A stretch of 64,000 nt of DNA from Isoetes taiwanensis (taxonomy: Eukaryota; Streptophyta; Lycopodiopsida; Isoetales; Isoetaceae), in NCBI GenBank assembly GCA_021234155.1, contig JAJEKV010000080.1:3893867-3957866 (forward strand). Reading direction: 5' to 3'. A program made the translations under genes and the position numbers. Of this stretch, positions 42,764-55,285 are shown one piece after another. Under the pieces are notes generated by a model that ran no database searches, was not told the origin of the DNA, and was given only the letters and a program-made list of their open reading frames with translations. Every line of letters begins with the position of its first letter. The stretch's first letter is position 1.

Positions 42764-44337
42764 TTTTTTTTTGAAGGACGAAAGCCAAAAAGTTTATTAA
42801 TCAGATAAAAAGTACAAAATTTAGATGTCTCATCTAACTGTGTAAGCACAAAAAGATGCCACAGGAGCACGAGCCTGGAGCACAATGTACTTACTTCAGA
42901 ATAGGAGACTAATGACAAGAATCAATTCGAAGATACTGAATCCAGATGCATTCCATCATTTCTGATTCAAGGGAAGAACACTCGTAAGCTGTCAATATCT
43001 TTTTCTGGACAACCGTAATAACACTGCATGCAGATGAATTAATGCCCTGAAAGACATAGGAGTCAACCGGAACCAATATGGAATGCCCTTTGTTTAGCTG
43101 GAGGCCATGCATTGGGATTGGACGCCAAGAGGATGCATTGGCAGTCCAATGCACTGTTAAACAAACCCTGTAGCCAGGACCACGCTGGTTGAACCTCAGG
43201 ATAATCAAAGAGACAATGCTCAAGAGTCTCAACGTCTAAAAGACAGAGCGAGCATACTGCAAATATGTGAGGATCGTAGTGATGTCGGAAGGCATTAACC
43301 CACAGGCACCTGTGGATAACCTACCACTACAATACAGAGACTTTAAAGTGGAGCAACCTATCACAAAGCCATTGCCATGTACGACACAAAGTGGGCTGTG
43401 GAACCTGTAGGTGCTGCACATCTAGCAACTAGAGGGGCTGTGGTGCTAAAAGAAGGCAATATACTGATCTGACAAAGTGCTTGCCTTTGTGAATATTTTT
43501 ATGACAGTCCCATGGCACCCTTTCAGCAACACCAACTTGCACTATAAGAGGCAAATTTTCTGCGACCTTCTCCCATAGAGATACATCCCAACGAGAGAGC
43601 AGGAACTTTGCCTGAAATTCAGGCCAAGACAGTAGGCGACCCGCTTCATACCATGCTTGAATAGAGACAACACATGCAAGAACCCATCGTCTCTGTGTAA
43701 GGGGATGAAATGATGCTGCCAATGGAGGTGCTGAGGGGTCTGGAGGCAATGGTGCCCACCACCATGGAGTCTCCAATAGGGTGTGTATAGAGGGGCATGG
43801 CCAGAAAAGATGTCTGACCGCCTCCCATGCTATCAACAAGCCACGCAAAAATGGAGAAGCACTTGGAAAAGACTGCAGAGTCTGGAATAAAGTCCAAGGT
43901 AGGACTGGTTTGACAGCCTTCTTGCCTAGAGGGATACAGTGACCAAAAGCTTGTCTAAGAATGCGTTAACCAGGAGAGTCATCCTCACCATTCAAGGGTC
44001 TCCAAATCAACTTTGAGATAAGCACTTTGCTCTGCAGTAAGAAGCCCATCATACCCAAACTACCTGCCCATTTTGGAAGAATGCACTTCGACCAAGCCAC
44101 CTTAACCATAGCACCTTCCTCAGTACCTGCCCAAATAAAGTTCTGAACTATTGCAATGAGCTCATGCACTTTGATCTGTGGGGCTAGCAGTAAGGATGCC
44201 ATATAAACATGGGTACTACTAAGGACTGACTTGGCTACTGTAATGTGATCCACAAGAGACAACTTTACAGTGGACCACCAGAGCAAGTGCTTCTCCAAAC
44301 CCTTAATGATTTCCTCCCATGCAGCTCCCATAGCAAC
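42764..44337 (-). mobile_element. 5'-truncated L1-type LINE, C-terminal ORF2 with poly(A) end
   Basis: The minus strand starts inside ORF2 with WWSTVKLSLVDHITVAKSVLS and LLQSKVLISKLIW (44000-44290), continues through 43430-43890, and ends with the zf-RVT region whose CSLCLLDVETLEHCLF block lies at ~43200-43260 in one frame. The 3' end on the minus strand reads AATAAAC...GGCTTTCGTCCTTC followed by A10 (plus-strand T-run at ~42766-42776), the usual plant L1 tail. Multiple frameshifts are present. Reverse transcriptase is missing, so it is a truncated insertion. Confidence 0.85.
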
Positions 44338-44347
44338 ATGAATTTTA

Positions 44348-44818
44348 TATTGAAATTAATTAAATGACTACGTTTATATTTTAATAAAAAAAAATAGTTT
44401 ATTACTGATTAATATCAATATACTTTATTGTACCAATAATAAATTGGTCAATAGCTATTATTAAAACACTTACTTTATCATTTATTAATAAAAAGTGTTA
44501 AATTTCATAAATTGTCAAATTCTCATAATGGTTTCTAAGTCAATTGCTTATCAACCCATCAGATTTTATTTAGAAATTATCATGTCACTGAAAGTTGAAA
44601 TTTTATGATCTCAAAATAACTATTTATAAATAGATTCAAGTGAAAATTAGTTCGGAAAGCAATTTTATTTTTTGATCACCATTATAGTTTAAATTTAAAG
44701 ATAAACTTACATAATTAAAACTTATAAAAAATTTAACAATCCAGAAGAATTAAACAATACATATATTCTTATAATGGCGTCCTTGAAGTGTTATCTATTA
44801 AATCTACATAAGTCTAAG
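44348..44818. repeat. 0.5-kb direct repeat, left copy
   Basis: Shares long matches with 46355-46858 (for example TAATAAATTG.TCAATAGCTATTATTAAAACA and GTGTTATCTATTAAATCT). Both are AT-rich and lie in the same orientation, 2 kb apart. No TG...CA ends, so I do not call them LTRs. Confidence 0.85.
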
Positions 44819-45209
44819 CTATATAATAAATCTAAATAGGGGCTCAAATTATGGATAATAGATAGCCTGGACAAGTTAAAAAAAGTTGCTTCTCCACTGC
44901 AATTAGAGATGCAACGCGTTATTTTGTGTTATAGAGCTCTTTATTTTTTACTGTACATCCATAAAAAGACAACCGTGTTATTCTTTTGTGCCATCTGTTA
45001 GCAAGTACATGCACGAACTTTGTTCTCATATAGCAGTTTTAGAATCAAACTTCCGTAGATAATTTTGCAATGAATAGAATTAGGGCAGAGATATAAAAAA
45101 AATTTACATTTGATTTGGACTGCTTGTGTCTAAATAACACTCTAAATGACAAACAATAGAGGGCAACATTTCATGAAAAATGTCCAAAAATAGAGCTTAT
45201 TTGCTATGT

Positions 45210-45811
45210 TCAATCTCTAATTACAAATTGAGAACAAAGAAAGAAGTGTTTAAAGACACAATCAAGTTATGTAGCGATTCATAGTTACAGTCATGGGACT
45301 TAATAAGATTTGCAAACGACATGTCATTTGGTTGACTAAAACTCTCTAAAGTTAATTTTATCCACCTATATTTCCTCTTCTTTGCAACGCTACTTACTAA
45401 CAATAAAAACTAATAATAAGAACTCACTTTTGAATACCTATACATATCCTCAATCGAGATCCATCTAATTTTCTTTGGATACAAAGCTCACTTGGAAGAC
45501 CTATACATATCCGCAATCGAGATGCATCTAAGTTTCTTTAGATCTAAGACTTTTAATAAGGAGATGCAATCATTTTTTATGCTTCTAATCTTCAACGAAG
45601 CTAAAGCTAAAGCCTTTAAGCTTTTAATTGTTTCAGTATCAGCCACAAGTTCACCATGGAGGTCAAAGCTTGATTTGGCGTATGCTTTCTCTGCAATGAG
45701 AAGCTGCATATGTGGATGTATCTTAATCTTTGCAAAGATAGAAGTGAAACTGCAAAAGCTCTCAGTGAGCTCATCATGAACGACGCGAGAAAAACTGCAC
45801 TGCAGCGGCAT
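45210..45811 (-). pseudogene. Uncharacterised Leu-rich ORF with a duplicated segment
   Basis: The minus-strand ORF at 45488-45811 (107 aa) is followed by related fragments to ~45210. LDLKKLRCISIADMYRSSK (~45490-45550) recurs as LYPKKIRWISIEDMYRYSK (~45430-45480), a ~60-bp tandem duplication. Leu/Ile spacing weakly recalls leucine-rich repeats, but I cannot assign a family. It lies between the two 0.5-kb direct repeats. Confidence 0.35.
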
Positions 45812-45905
45812 AGAAATGCTGTTGATGTGGAAATAAGAAGTGCTTCATGGCGGAAAGTCGTCTAAAAAAGATTCTCGAGGTTCTTTGGTGTATGAATAGA
45901 ATAGA

Positions 45906-46307
45906 ATGGAAGAGATTCCCCCAGGTTCTTTGTTGTATGAGTGGAAGTCAATCTTAGTTCCCTTATATCGGAATCTTACAGTTTACCAGAAAAAAGACAA
46001 AAAACCCTTGAATGCGAATCAGATTAGCTTAGAACAATATGCGTCCTGTCAGATAAAAATTTTCCCTTCTTATAGGCTTTCTAACCTTCAATTGTTTCTG
46101 ACCCTAGAAGTGAATACCGTGATTTGGGGAGTTCAGAACTTTTTAAAAGGAGAGAGGCTGGGTTATTTTTTTGAAGATATGAAGTTGCATATAGAGCCGC
46201 AGAATGATATTGATCTTGTTTCAGAAGTCACGCTTAACAATGACAAAGAAAAGAGATTTGAAATCAGTTCAAGCAGAAGCGATGCTGGCGGGTGTGGGTT
46301 CAAGTAA
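45906..46307 (+). CDS. Uncharacterised 133-aa ORF
   Basis: Open from ATG to stop with a mixed soluble-protein composition, and divergent from the minus-strand ORF at 45488-45811. No motif, signal peptide or membrane segment is evident and I do not recognise it. It may be a fragment of a longer spliced gene or chance. Confidence 0.25.
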   Translation: MEEIPPGSLLYEWKSILVPLYRNLTVYQKKDKKPLNANQISLEQYASCQIKIFPSYRLSNLQLFLTLEVNTVIWGVQNFLKGERLGYFFEDMKLHIEPQNDIDLVSEVTLNNDKEKRFEISSSRSDAGGCGFK

Positions 46308-46354
46308 ACTTCATATAATTAAAATGTTATTTTCCTAAAATATTTTAAGAAGAA

Positions 46355-46858
46355 AACTTTAGATTGAAATTATTAAATGATTATGTTTATGTTCTTTTCT
46401 TAAAAAATAGTTTATTGCTGATTAGTTTCAATATATTTTATTCTACCAATAATAAATTGTTCAATAGCTATTATTAAAACATTAACTTTATCATTAATTA
46501 ATTTCAACCTAAAACTTCAAATTGTAAAATTCAAAAATTGTGGAATTCTAATAATAGTTTCTAAGTCAATCGCTTATCAACCCATGAGATTTCAATTAGA
46601 AATCATAATGATTGCCACGTTAAATCATTGAAAGTGAAAATTTTATGTTCTTGAAATATCTAATTGTAAATAGATTCAAGTAAAAATTAATTCGGAAAGC
46701 AATTTTATTTTTTGATAATTATTACAGTTTAAATTTAAAAATAAACTTATATAATGAAAACTTATAAAAAATCTAACAACCAAGAAGAATTAAACAATTC
46801 ATATATTCTTTTTATCGCCTCCTTAAAGTGTTATCTATTAAATCTGAATAAGTCCAAG
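46355..46858. repeat. 0.5-kb direct repeat, right copy
   Basis: Partner of 44348-44818. Diverged by substitutions and small indels. Confidence 0.85.
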
Positions 46859-48152
46859 TTTTGTTGAATGTGTCATTTAACTTATTGCAAGTGATATAGG
46901 ACTGTATATGCCATCCGACTTTGACATATTTCCTTCTGCTGTATTCTCTTACATATGATAAAGTGTGCTCTTTAACACCAGACCTGTCCCATGATGGACT
47001 ATTAAAGGGCATTTTGAAGGTTCACAAAAAAAATCATATAAAATAAAAAACACAAAAACTAGCTAAACCCTTTTTAGGAGTTTATATATGGTAGTCATGC
47101 TTCACGTGAAAAATACACAAAAATGTATCAGCTCCCATTTCTATGAGTTATGCTCTAGCAAACCCAAGGGGGTCAAGTACCAAAAGCTTCATGTTCACAC
47201 AAAGTAAAACTGTCTTGACGAAAAGATTTTTTTTATTTTTTTGGTTATAATGTTATTTTTTTACACGAGATATAGAGCAAGGCACAAAAAACTATATCTC
47301 AATTCGAAGTCTGTGAAGGACGATAGAGCAATTCAAACATGACAGGGTCAAAACTGTCCTCTGCCTTCTGAGAACCAGTACTGGTTCCCCGAAAGCAGTT
47401 GTGGTATAAAAACAATAACTTTCAGAAGGAGATCAATTTTGAGTTCAAATTTGGCATATAAGTAGTTCACGAGGTCCTCCATCCTATAAAAATATTTGTT
47501 GTAGGTCCTCCATCCTATAAAAATATTTGTTGAGTTTGAATTTGATGTTTTGACTTTTACTTCTATTTTCAATTTTAGGTAATTTATACAAATGGATAGC
47601 ATTGCTACATATAACTCTAGGTTATCCTCCAAAAAATCACATTATGAAGGCTTATAGGGATATGAAACCAATGCAAAAACAAGCTCATGGAAAGAGCAAA
47701 AGATATTGCCCATTACTGGTCCATACTTCATTTAAAAATTGATAATATCCTTATGTTAGTCCATTTCAAGTTGAGTTTTGGGACACGAGCAGCTCTTGGA
47801 CCAATTTGTTCACAAAAAATATTTGTTGTTCATTACCTTTAGGATTGTACTAGAATAGATAGCATCAATTATATTAAATCTTCCATGTTTATTCTAGATT
47901 TGTGCCCTAAGGTGTGACTTTACAGAATCACATCCTCAAAATATCTCATGTTAAGAAACCAATGCAAAAAAAAACCAAGGAAAAATATGAAAAACTTTTA
48001 CTATAAAAAATCAAGATAGACCGCTATTTGCAGTCCAGTTGCAGACCATTATTGGTCCAAATAAATAAAAGTTTAAAAATCATTAATGGTGCCACCTTAA
48101 TCAATTTTGCTCTCAACTTTCACATATCGTTTAGGACAAAATTAGTTGATTA
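46859..48152. other. AT-rich interval without a gene
   Basis: No coding signal. A 32-bp tandem duplication (GGTCCTCCATCCTATAAAAATATTTGTTG) lies at ~47471-47532. Confidence 0.55.
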
Positions 48153-48182
48153 CTAGTAATTGTGCCCAGCGGTGCTGGGCAT
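48153..48182 (-). mobile_element. Helitron 3' terminus (element A)
   Basis: On the minus strand the sequence reads TGCCCAGC-ACC-GCTGGGCA, six bases, CTAG, then T in the flank. An 8-bp-stem hairpin just upstream of a CTRR end, inserted before T, is the Helitron 3' signature. A closely similar end occurs at 51966. The element body would lie at higher coordinates. I could not find its 5' TC end. Confidence 0.65.
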
Positions 48183-48544
48183 AAGTTGGGAGCCAGTGAA
48201 TGTTTTTGCCGAAATGAGAAAAGCGTCTAGTAATAATTCAACTTTAAGTAGCTTTTGTAACCAAGTGCAATGTTGTAGACCTACATTTGGCCCCTAGAAT
48301 GATCCACAAACGTAGTGAAAACATAGTGTGGGAATGCAGTGTTTGTCGTGAAGGCCTATAATAATTGATGGTTGTAGACATTATCATTTGGATTAGACAT
48401 TATCATTCGCTTCTATATTAAAATGTATTATGATCTCCATATCTAATGATTAATCTTGATATGACTTGTAGTTGGAACCATGTAGTAATGCATACTCTTA
48501 TCAAGGTGGGAAGGGGTAAGGAAAAGCAAGACCAAGACTACCAC

Positions 48545-49990
48545 TTACAAAATTCCATGCAAAAACATTGATAAGAAACTTCACAACGAAGGCAGAACCA
48601 GTGATTACTTTAATATTGTGCATGGCAATTTATGGCTACTTGTAAACTCTATATTTATATCTCCCAATATCTGATTCAAGACTAATCTGAGAAAATGGCA
48701 TATTTATAGAATTTGAATGACAAAAAGAAGAAGAAAATACTTCAGTTGCAGACATAGTTGCCTGAAAAACATCTTGAATGATTGCCATGTCCATTGCAGT
48801 AGCAAAATTCACAGATGCCTGCTTCTTATGTTGGTTGAGAAACACATTTTTTAGGGAAACAGATGGATTGGTCTCTTGAATATACCAGCCATTCGTATAG
48901 GAATTCTACACATCCTTTTAGTAATGGGTATGTTGTTTCCAATGTTGTAGGCAATACTTATTCCCCTTCAAATCTGCAAAATAGTCACACAGTTCTGCAT
49001 AAGTCTTGAAAAGATAAATGAGAGATTTGAATTGACAAAAATGCTCACCTCTTATTATTATTAAGGTTGCCACGTCCTTGAAGACTGACACACGTTCTGG
49101 AACTTGCAGATTGACCTGCCTCAATCCAACTGGTTCTTTCTCGTTTTTGAAACACCCTCCTTCATCCAGCTCCGCAAAATGTGAGTTGAGTTCTCAACTT
49201 AATTGGAAAAGTAGCTGTCTAATATGTTGAGAATATAATCACCATATAATTGCTGCTTAACTATAAATTGTTCAGTTATTGCCCATCTTTCCTAAAAAAA
49301 GATACTGTTTGCTAAATGTTGAACAACAATCAAATATAGAATGAAGGCATACCTGAGTATTGATGGCCATGTTATTGCATTCCAAAGCTTCCATCTTTCT
49401 GCTCTATGGCATCAATTTAACTCCTTCGATAGGAATACCAAAGGAAAAGCGAGATGCCAAAGAAAAGTGAGTACCTCATTGCTAACATCTCTAGCCATCT
49501 TAGCTTCTTCTATAGAGGTCGAGCCATAAGCAACAATCATGCCAGCATCAAGATGGGTAAAGGAACAGGCTTAAGCTTATTAGAAACAGCTCTGGGAACA
49601 ACATCCAGAGCTATTGTGTTTCTTCATCAGTTTTAAGTTTAAGAAGTGGAAATTGCTTAAAACAAATAGCTAGACCTTTCTCATCTCCAAGAAAGCCTCC
49701 TGTAAGACCTAGAAGCTCCTTCTCACGGCGTTGCCAGATTGAGGCAGAGACTCATATATTGAAGAATTCGAAGAAGAATAAAAAGTAGACAAATCAAAGC
49801 TAGGAGTGGATGCACCGTTTGATGCAATCCGTCTGGCAAGTAGAAAGTGTTTTTGTATTCAAGCTGTGGCTCTTGTTAGGGTTTCAGGGCCAACAATAGA
49901 AAATAACTTGTGGTGATTTTTGGCTCTTTTTAATCAAGTTCGTCCAATATAAAAGGTCCTGGCGTGGACCATGGTATTAGCAAATCCTGC
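48545..49990 (-). pseudogene. Multi-exon gene fragment, copy 1 (inside Helitron A)
   Basis: Minus-strand exon-like blocks, in order: a Ser-rich ARRIASNGASTPSFDL (~49800-49850), ELLGLTGGFLGDEKGLAICF (~49680-49730), KLKPVPLPILMLA (~49545-49590), a block ending AINTQ at a GTATGC donor (~49345), ERWAITEQFIVKQQL (~49240-49290), LQVPERVSVFKDVATLIII ending at a GTGAGC donor (~49047), NQHKKQASVNFATAMDMAIIQDVF (~48770-48850) and FVVKFLINVFAWNF ending at a GTAAGT donor (~48548). Stops break several blocks and a 24-bp deletion lies near 48885. Family unknown to me. The splice sites suggest capture of a host gene. Confidence 0.55.
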
Positions 49991-51965
49991 CCGTCCGAAT
50001 TAGGGCTGGATGCAAAACGGACACATACTATAAACATTATAATATAGGATGTTAGCTTGCATAATTTAAGGGTAAGGTTGCAGCACAAAAAATTAAGAAT
50101 TTATAGGGTATTTATGACCAATTGAACCTACATGGACTTTCACTTACACCTTTCAAAAATCATGTAATCGAAGCTAAAAAGCTATAGTATCATTCTATGG
50201 GGAAAAATGAATAAGGCTAGTGAGAGATATATGTTTTATACAATTGGTCTCGTGGACCATACATGGTGATCCGTGTTTATATAACTTAAAACCTTAGAAA
50301 TAACATGTTACTTTAACATGCAACTAGAGATTTCTATTCCCAAGAAAGGTTTGTATCTGTAGAAAATATAATATACATGAAAGATAACTTACATGTACTA
50401 TTGTTCTACTTGGATGACAATGCTTTATAGCAAAGAATAATGAGATATGAAGTTTATGCTAGTAAGAAATAAGCAGATTTCATGGTATTTTTTTCAACAA
50501 GGCCATACAAACTATATAAGAGATCTCTGTATATGTCATTTCTCACATTTTGAACTATTTTAAAGGCATATTTGGGGAAAAGTAGTGTCTCTTTCTATGA
50601 ACCAAAGAAGCATAGATGAAATGTTATTTATCATAGCTAAACTTCACAACATCCACTTTAATTCATCAATAAACATCACTAACTTAATCATTGTGGAGTT
50701 TTGGACCTATAATTTTGGAGTTGATCCAATTTTTTATGCTCTAATGTGTTAATCTGGCTGTTGTACATCATGTTTGAATTCCAAAAATTGCATGGTTACA
50801 CCCTAGTTACACTATATGTAAGTTGATAAGAGTTATGTTCTATGTAGATATAAATAGAAGGCATCATTTATTACCCACATGGCATTATGGATGGTTGTTA
50901 TTGAAGCATTTTAACATATACTTTTATCCAGAATTCTGTATAGTAGATTCTTTTAATAAATATTGAGGTTAACATGACTTATGGAGACCCCAAAAAATCA
51001 TGAAACTATAGCTTGTGTAGTTAGCAACTCACGGTCACAAGAATTAAATCAAAACTTGTTATAATGAGAGAGAGATAATTGTTGAACCTCAAGCAGTTAT
51101 TTTGACCAAAATAGGGTTTGGCGGCTTCCACCCATGTCAGATGATAGCCAGAAAACATGGGAACATAAAACTCAATGTGTTCTATGATAAACATGCAAAT
51201 ACATCCAACTTTAGCAACATTTAGTTCACTTTATGCTAGAAATATCAAAGAAAGCAGTCCTGCACTGGTGCAAAAACTTAAAATATTTTAAAAAAATAAC
51301 ATTTTAATCATACGAAGTTTACCGCTTGCCTCATGGTTGCTCCTCATAATTTGTTATCCCAATTTCAGAATCTCCTCTTTCTTAAATCTTTTTATAAAGG
51401 CAAACAGACACATTCTTGGTGTGGATCGAAAAAAAGGAGGGCCTCCTTTTTTCAAGGAACTTTTTGCCTTTAAATAGCCTTTTCAAAGGACGATTCACAA
51501 TGCATGGCCAAATTTTGCGATTTTGCAATTCAGTAATTTACAGCTTCTCATAGCTGAAGCAACTAATTTACGACAGTTCTCATAAGCCGCATGGGGAGGA
51601 GTTTGATTCGTAAACTCGTAAGTGAAGTAATGAATGTGAATTTCTTTAGTACTAGTTGTGCATGGGTACTTTCAACATAAACTTGGGCAGAATTTGGTAG
51701 CGATTATTGCTGATACAAAAAAATGTCTATCTTTCACCAGAAAATAATGAAGATATAGAAGAGGAAATTATTTTTTGCAAGGAGGAGCCAAACTCAGTAT
51801 GAAGCCCTCTGTCATACTTTGGAAAGAGAACTTCTGTTGCAAGGGCACCATCAAGTGGACTCTAATGGCTGAACTTAACATCAAGGCATTAACCAACATT
51901 CAATTAAATTGAAATTATGTCTTAATTTTGGGACAAATTTCATATTGCATGTTTTTAATAGCATA
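49991..51965. other. AT-rich interval, probably Helitron A body
   Basis: No coding signal on either strand. It lies between the captured exons and the second Helitron-like end. Confidence 0.5.
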
Positions 51966-51995
51966 CTAGTAATGGTGCCCAACGTTGCTGGGCAT
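51966..51995 (-). mobile_element. Helitron 3' terminus (element B)
   Basis: The minus strand has TGCCCAGC-aac-GTTGGGCA (one imperfect pair), six bases, CTAG, then T. It is the same design and nearly the same sequence as 48153-48182. Its body would extend to higher coordinates. Confidence 0.6.
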
Positions 51996-53700
51996 AATTT
52001 TGGAACGTATAAATATTAGAACCTGTGTATTTCCATATACAGTAACTTCTAGGCCATTGGAGTTGTTGTTCATTGTGTGTTGCACCTTTACCTATAGCTA
52101 CTTTAAAAGTACTTTGCACCTTAAAAAATACTTGGATGCTGTTAATTGCGTTTGCACATAAAATATGAAACACGTGCTCATGAGTCTTGCTAATTAAATA
52201 TGAAACATTACAAAAGATAAAATATGAACATTGCAAAGGATGAAAGATCGGGTCAATGGATTATCTTATCCCATGTGTGCCTATTGTAATATTGTAGGAA
52301 ACAAAGCTTTATTTTGAACCATTAACAAAGTGTGTTGCAAAACAATAGTAACATAGAATTTTATCAATCCATTATCCATGTTAAGGAGTAAGAAAGCCAT
52401 TGTCGCAAGCCACTGTTCGATGCTTTTGCTCCCATTAAGGAGTGAGCAAACCATTGTCCCATGCTTCTATTCACGTTCATAGTTACCATTGTCCCAAGCC
52501 AAAGAGAAAAATAAGTTCATTTTTTTTTCTAACATGGCATAGAAGAATACGGGTGGAATCTCAACATTAAATCATGTTCTTAGGAGGAATTTCAACATTA
52601 AATCATGTTCTCAAAAGACATGGCATAGCAGAATGTTAGTGAAATTTCAACATAATCATGTTCTCAAGTTTGAGTGACACACCATCTCATCATAACAGGA
52701 CACTGCCTTTTACAATATATCTGCATTGTAAAACTCACAATTCTTGGTAATTGATATCATAGAGCTACTGCTTTTATCGCAGGGCCAAGGATCTAATTAG
52801 TTTTAAAGAATTTGTGGTAGCACGGTAAATGGGTTAAATAGACATGGAATTTCCTTCTTCATTATTGGGATAAGAAAGAGAGGCATGTTATATAGAAAAA
52901 TCAAGCAAGTAAATAGAATGCCTTGAAGATACCAATTGGCCATATTCATCGCTTCTTATATGTTTTATTTCTTCATGCCCACCAAATTTAAGCACCCCAT
53001 CTCCAAAGTTAGGTGTTAAAAAGCATTTTGTGAGCACCTTAGACCTTTTATTTTCATATCCACAACCTAGCTTGACCTCAAAATCTAAGTAGAATTGCTT
53101 GGAAGGAAGGCCCAAAATTTGAAGATATCGAGGCGCCCACTATGAGAACTGTACCATCTTTTCATATTAATGAGGCGCCTTATCGCATTAAAAGTCGTAG
53201 ATGTTTCTGCAATTCCTTAGTCAACTCCTCATTTCTTATATTGAACTGCATGATGTCTAAGCGAAAGTTCATATACGACTATGGGATAGAGGTGGTGTAT
53301 GCCACTCAAAGTGATTTTGAACCTGCAAGAAAAACGAATTAGGATTTAAAACATGTCATCATCTAAGATAATTTATGCCTATTTCTGGAATTGAAAATTT
53401 TTCTGAATGGCTAGCATGACCCTTTGTTCTGCAGAATGTATACATGCAGTTTGTTGCCCTTATGAAAATTAATGTGAAGGAAGATGCAAAGAAGAGAACT
53501 TACTTGTAGCAGACCTTCATGCGATGCATGGTACGTTGATCTGTGATAGGCTACATAGTAGACTTCGAATCAAAAGCATCTTGTTCTCTCAAGAAAAGAG
53601 CAAAATTCTGCAATTCATGACATCATTAAAGGATAAGACATAATAATCAGATGGAATTACTGCAAGAAATTGTTTGAACTTTAGTTTATGGACAACAAAT
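51996..53700. other. No gene recognised; possible minus-strand exon at 52888-53115
   Basis: The 75-aa minus-strand ORF at 52888-53115 has ordinary composition but no motif I recognise. The remainder is AT-rich, with short duplicated phrases such as TTAAATCATGTTCT at ~52570 and ~52600. Confidence 0.35.
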
Positions 53701-53709
53701 CTTAACAAA

Positions 53710-55285
53710 CTACCAACATATATAAGATTTCTGGAATGATCTAAGGTGAAATACCTGGATTTTATTGTTGTTTCTGCACATAATCTCTGCAAAAGAAAAA
53801 CACAGCTCGGTTCGCCATCTTGCCAAGCATAGGCAAATCCAAAATGTAGAAATTATCTCCACATTGTCTGTTAGGAACAAAAGGAGAGAAGATGAGCACT
53901 TTTCTTCAAGCACCCCCAATGATATCATAGCCTTCTTTCTTACATCATGAGGTATTGTAATCCTCAAATTTCTACCTTGAACAATTTTTGGAGTCCATGA
54001 GTATAGTACACTTTCAAAGTCTAGCCAAAGATCATGATCACTAGGATTTCTCCTCCATTTCTTTGTCCAACAATCTAAGTATCTTTCTTTATCTGACACA
54101 TTGGTCAACTAATGCACTGGACACCACCATTCCATCCGCACATGGTTGAAGTTAATATTACCTTCTTCCTGCAAAGAGATGGTGTATCCCAACCATGCTG
54201 GATAGGTCTCTAAATCTGCTAGCTTTACTACTACAAATTGGTGGCACTCCAAGTCAGTGGAAGGTTCGTAAGCTTCCATGCCTAGAAATTTTGGCCTATT
54301 GTTCTTAAGACCAATATAGTATTTGTCAGAAGGAGGAACATACCGCTTATGAATGCTACTAACAGTGTCAAACATCCTCAATACATGTTAGGGTCTTCCA
54401 CCTATTTTTGGCCAACCACCCTTCTTTCATCTTCTGAGGATGTGTCTACCTCCCCCAACAAATTAATCACCTTCTTCTAGTAAGTGGTGTCATCGGGGTT
54501 GGTTTGCCAATGCTTTATATAGTTCGGATTCCTTCCTTTGTCAATCTCAATTGCTTCACTCCTTTAGTAGGTTTTAGAGCTTTTGGTTGACTTAGAGGTA
54601 TCATAGGCTTGCTATTCTCATCTCTACGCCATATTTCCTCCCCTCCTCTCCACCCCTCCTCTGAAGGTCTCATCCATTGAAAGATTGAAATCCCATTTCT
54701 CACCAAAAAAGTGAATTGAAGAGGCCTAGAATGACCTTAAAAATCCAATGCATAACCATCCACAGAACTCTTCCAATGAGGCACTTCTTCTTAGAGGAGT
54801 GCATTCATGCATGATTTTCATTAGCCTAGGAAAGTTGGCCACTGTTTGTTGCTTCAGTATACAACTATACTTGCCAAATAATGCGTCCACATCCTCATGG
54901 GTATGCCCAGGCATAAAAAACCCCAAATTAACTCTTTCAAATATGCCCACAGCTGTTAAGTAGGATAGGAACGAAAACATCCACCTATTCTTATTTTGGC
55001 GAGCACAATTATCAAGTTGCAAAAGGAACCTTCTAGGTAGATCTTGAGCTCTAGCATGTAAAGTTGAAACTCCAACATGTTCACTAGACCCATGCTTCCT
55101 AAACCTTGCCTTGCTAAACTTCTCATATTATTAGGGTTTCTATCTAACAATGCACTATATAGTGCATGGCTAACTGTAGGGTCCTGGAGGTAACCATTAT
55201 AACCATTTTCAAAGTTTCTCAAACACCTCATGATACTCACAATATAAAAATTTGGACCATCACTCCACAACTCAAAACTGAAATT
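53710..55285 (-). pseudogene. DUF7869-like transposon protein
   Basis: On the minus strand, LQLDNCARQNKNRWMFSFLSYLTAVGIFERVNLGFFMPGHTHEDVDALFGKYS (~54860-55025) is the diagnostic block of the DUF7869 family: an LDN..R.NKN strand followed by G.....GHTHEDVD. Downstream come a Pro/Lys linker (54515-54706), QFVVVKLADLETYPAWLGYTISL (~54165-54250), the small C-terminal domain, and RYLDCWTKKW...LRITIPHDVRKKA (~53935-54095). An upstream exon (55140-55285) precedes it. Frames change between blocks, by introns or lesions. The family is frequent in repeated genes and is thought to be transposon-related. Catalytic function is not established here. Confidence 0.7.

Noticed and set aside
44348-46858. LTR retrotransposon from the paired 0.5-kb repeats
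   Set aside because: No TG...CA ends, no primer site, no polypurine tract and no target duplication were seen.
51640-51685. Third Helitron end at ACTAGTTGTGCATGGGTAC
   Set aside because: It starts like the other two but lacks the hairpin, so it does not meet the same standard.
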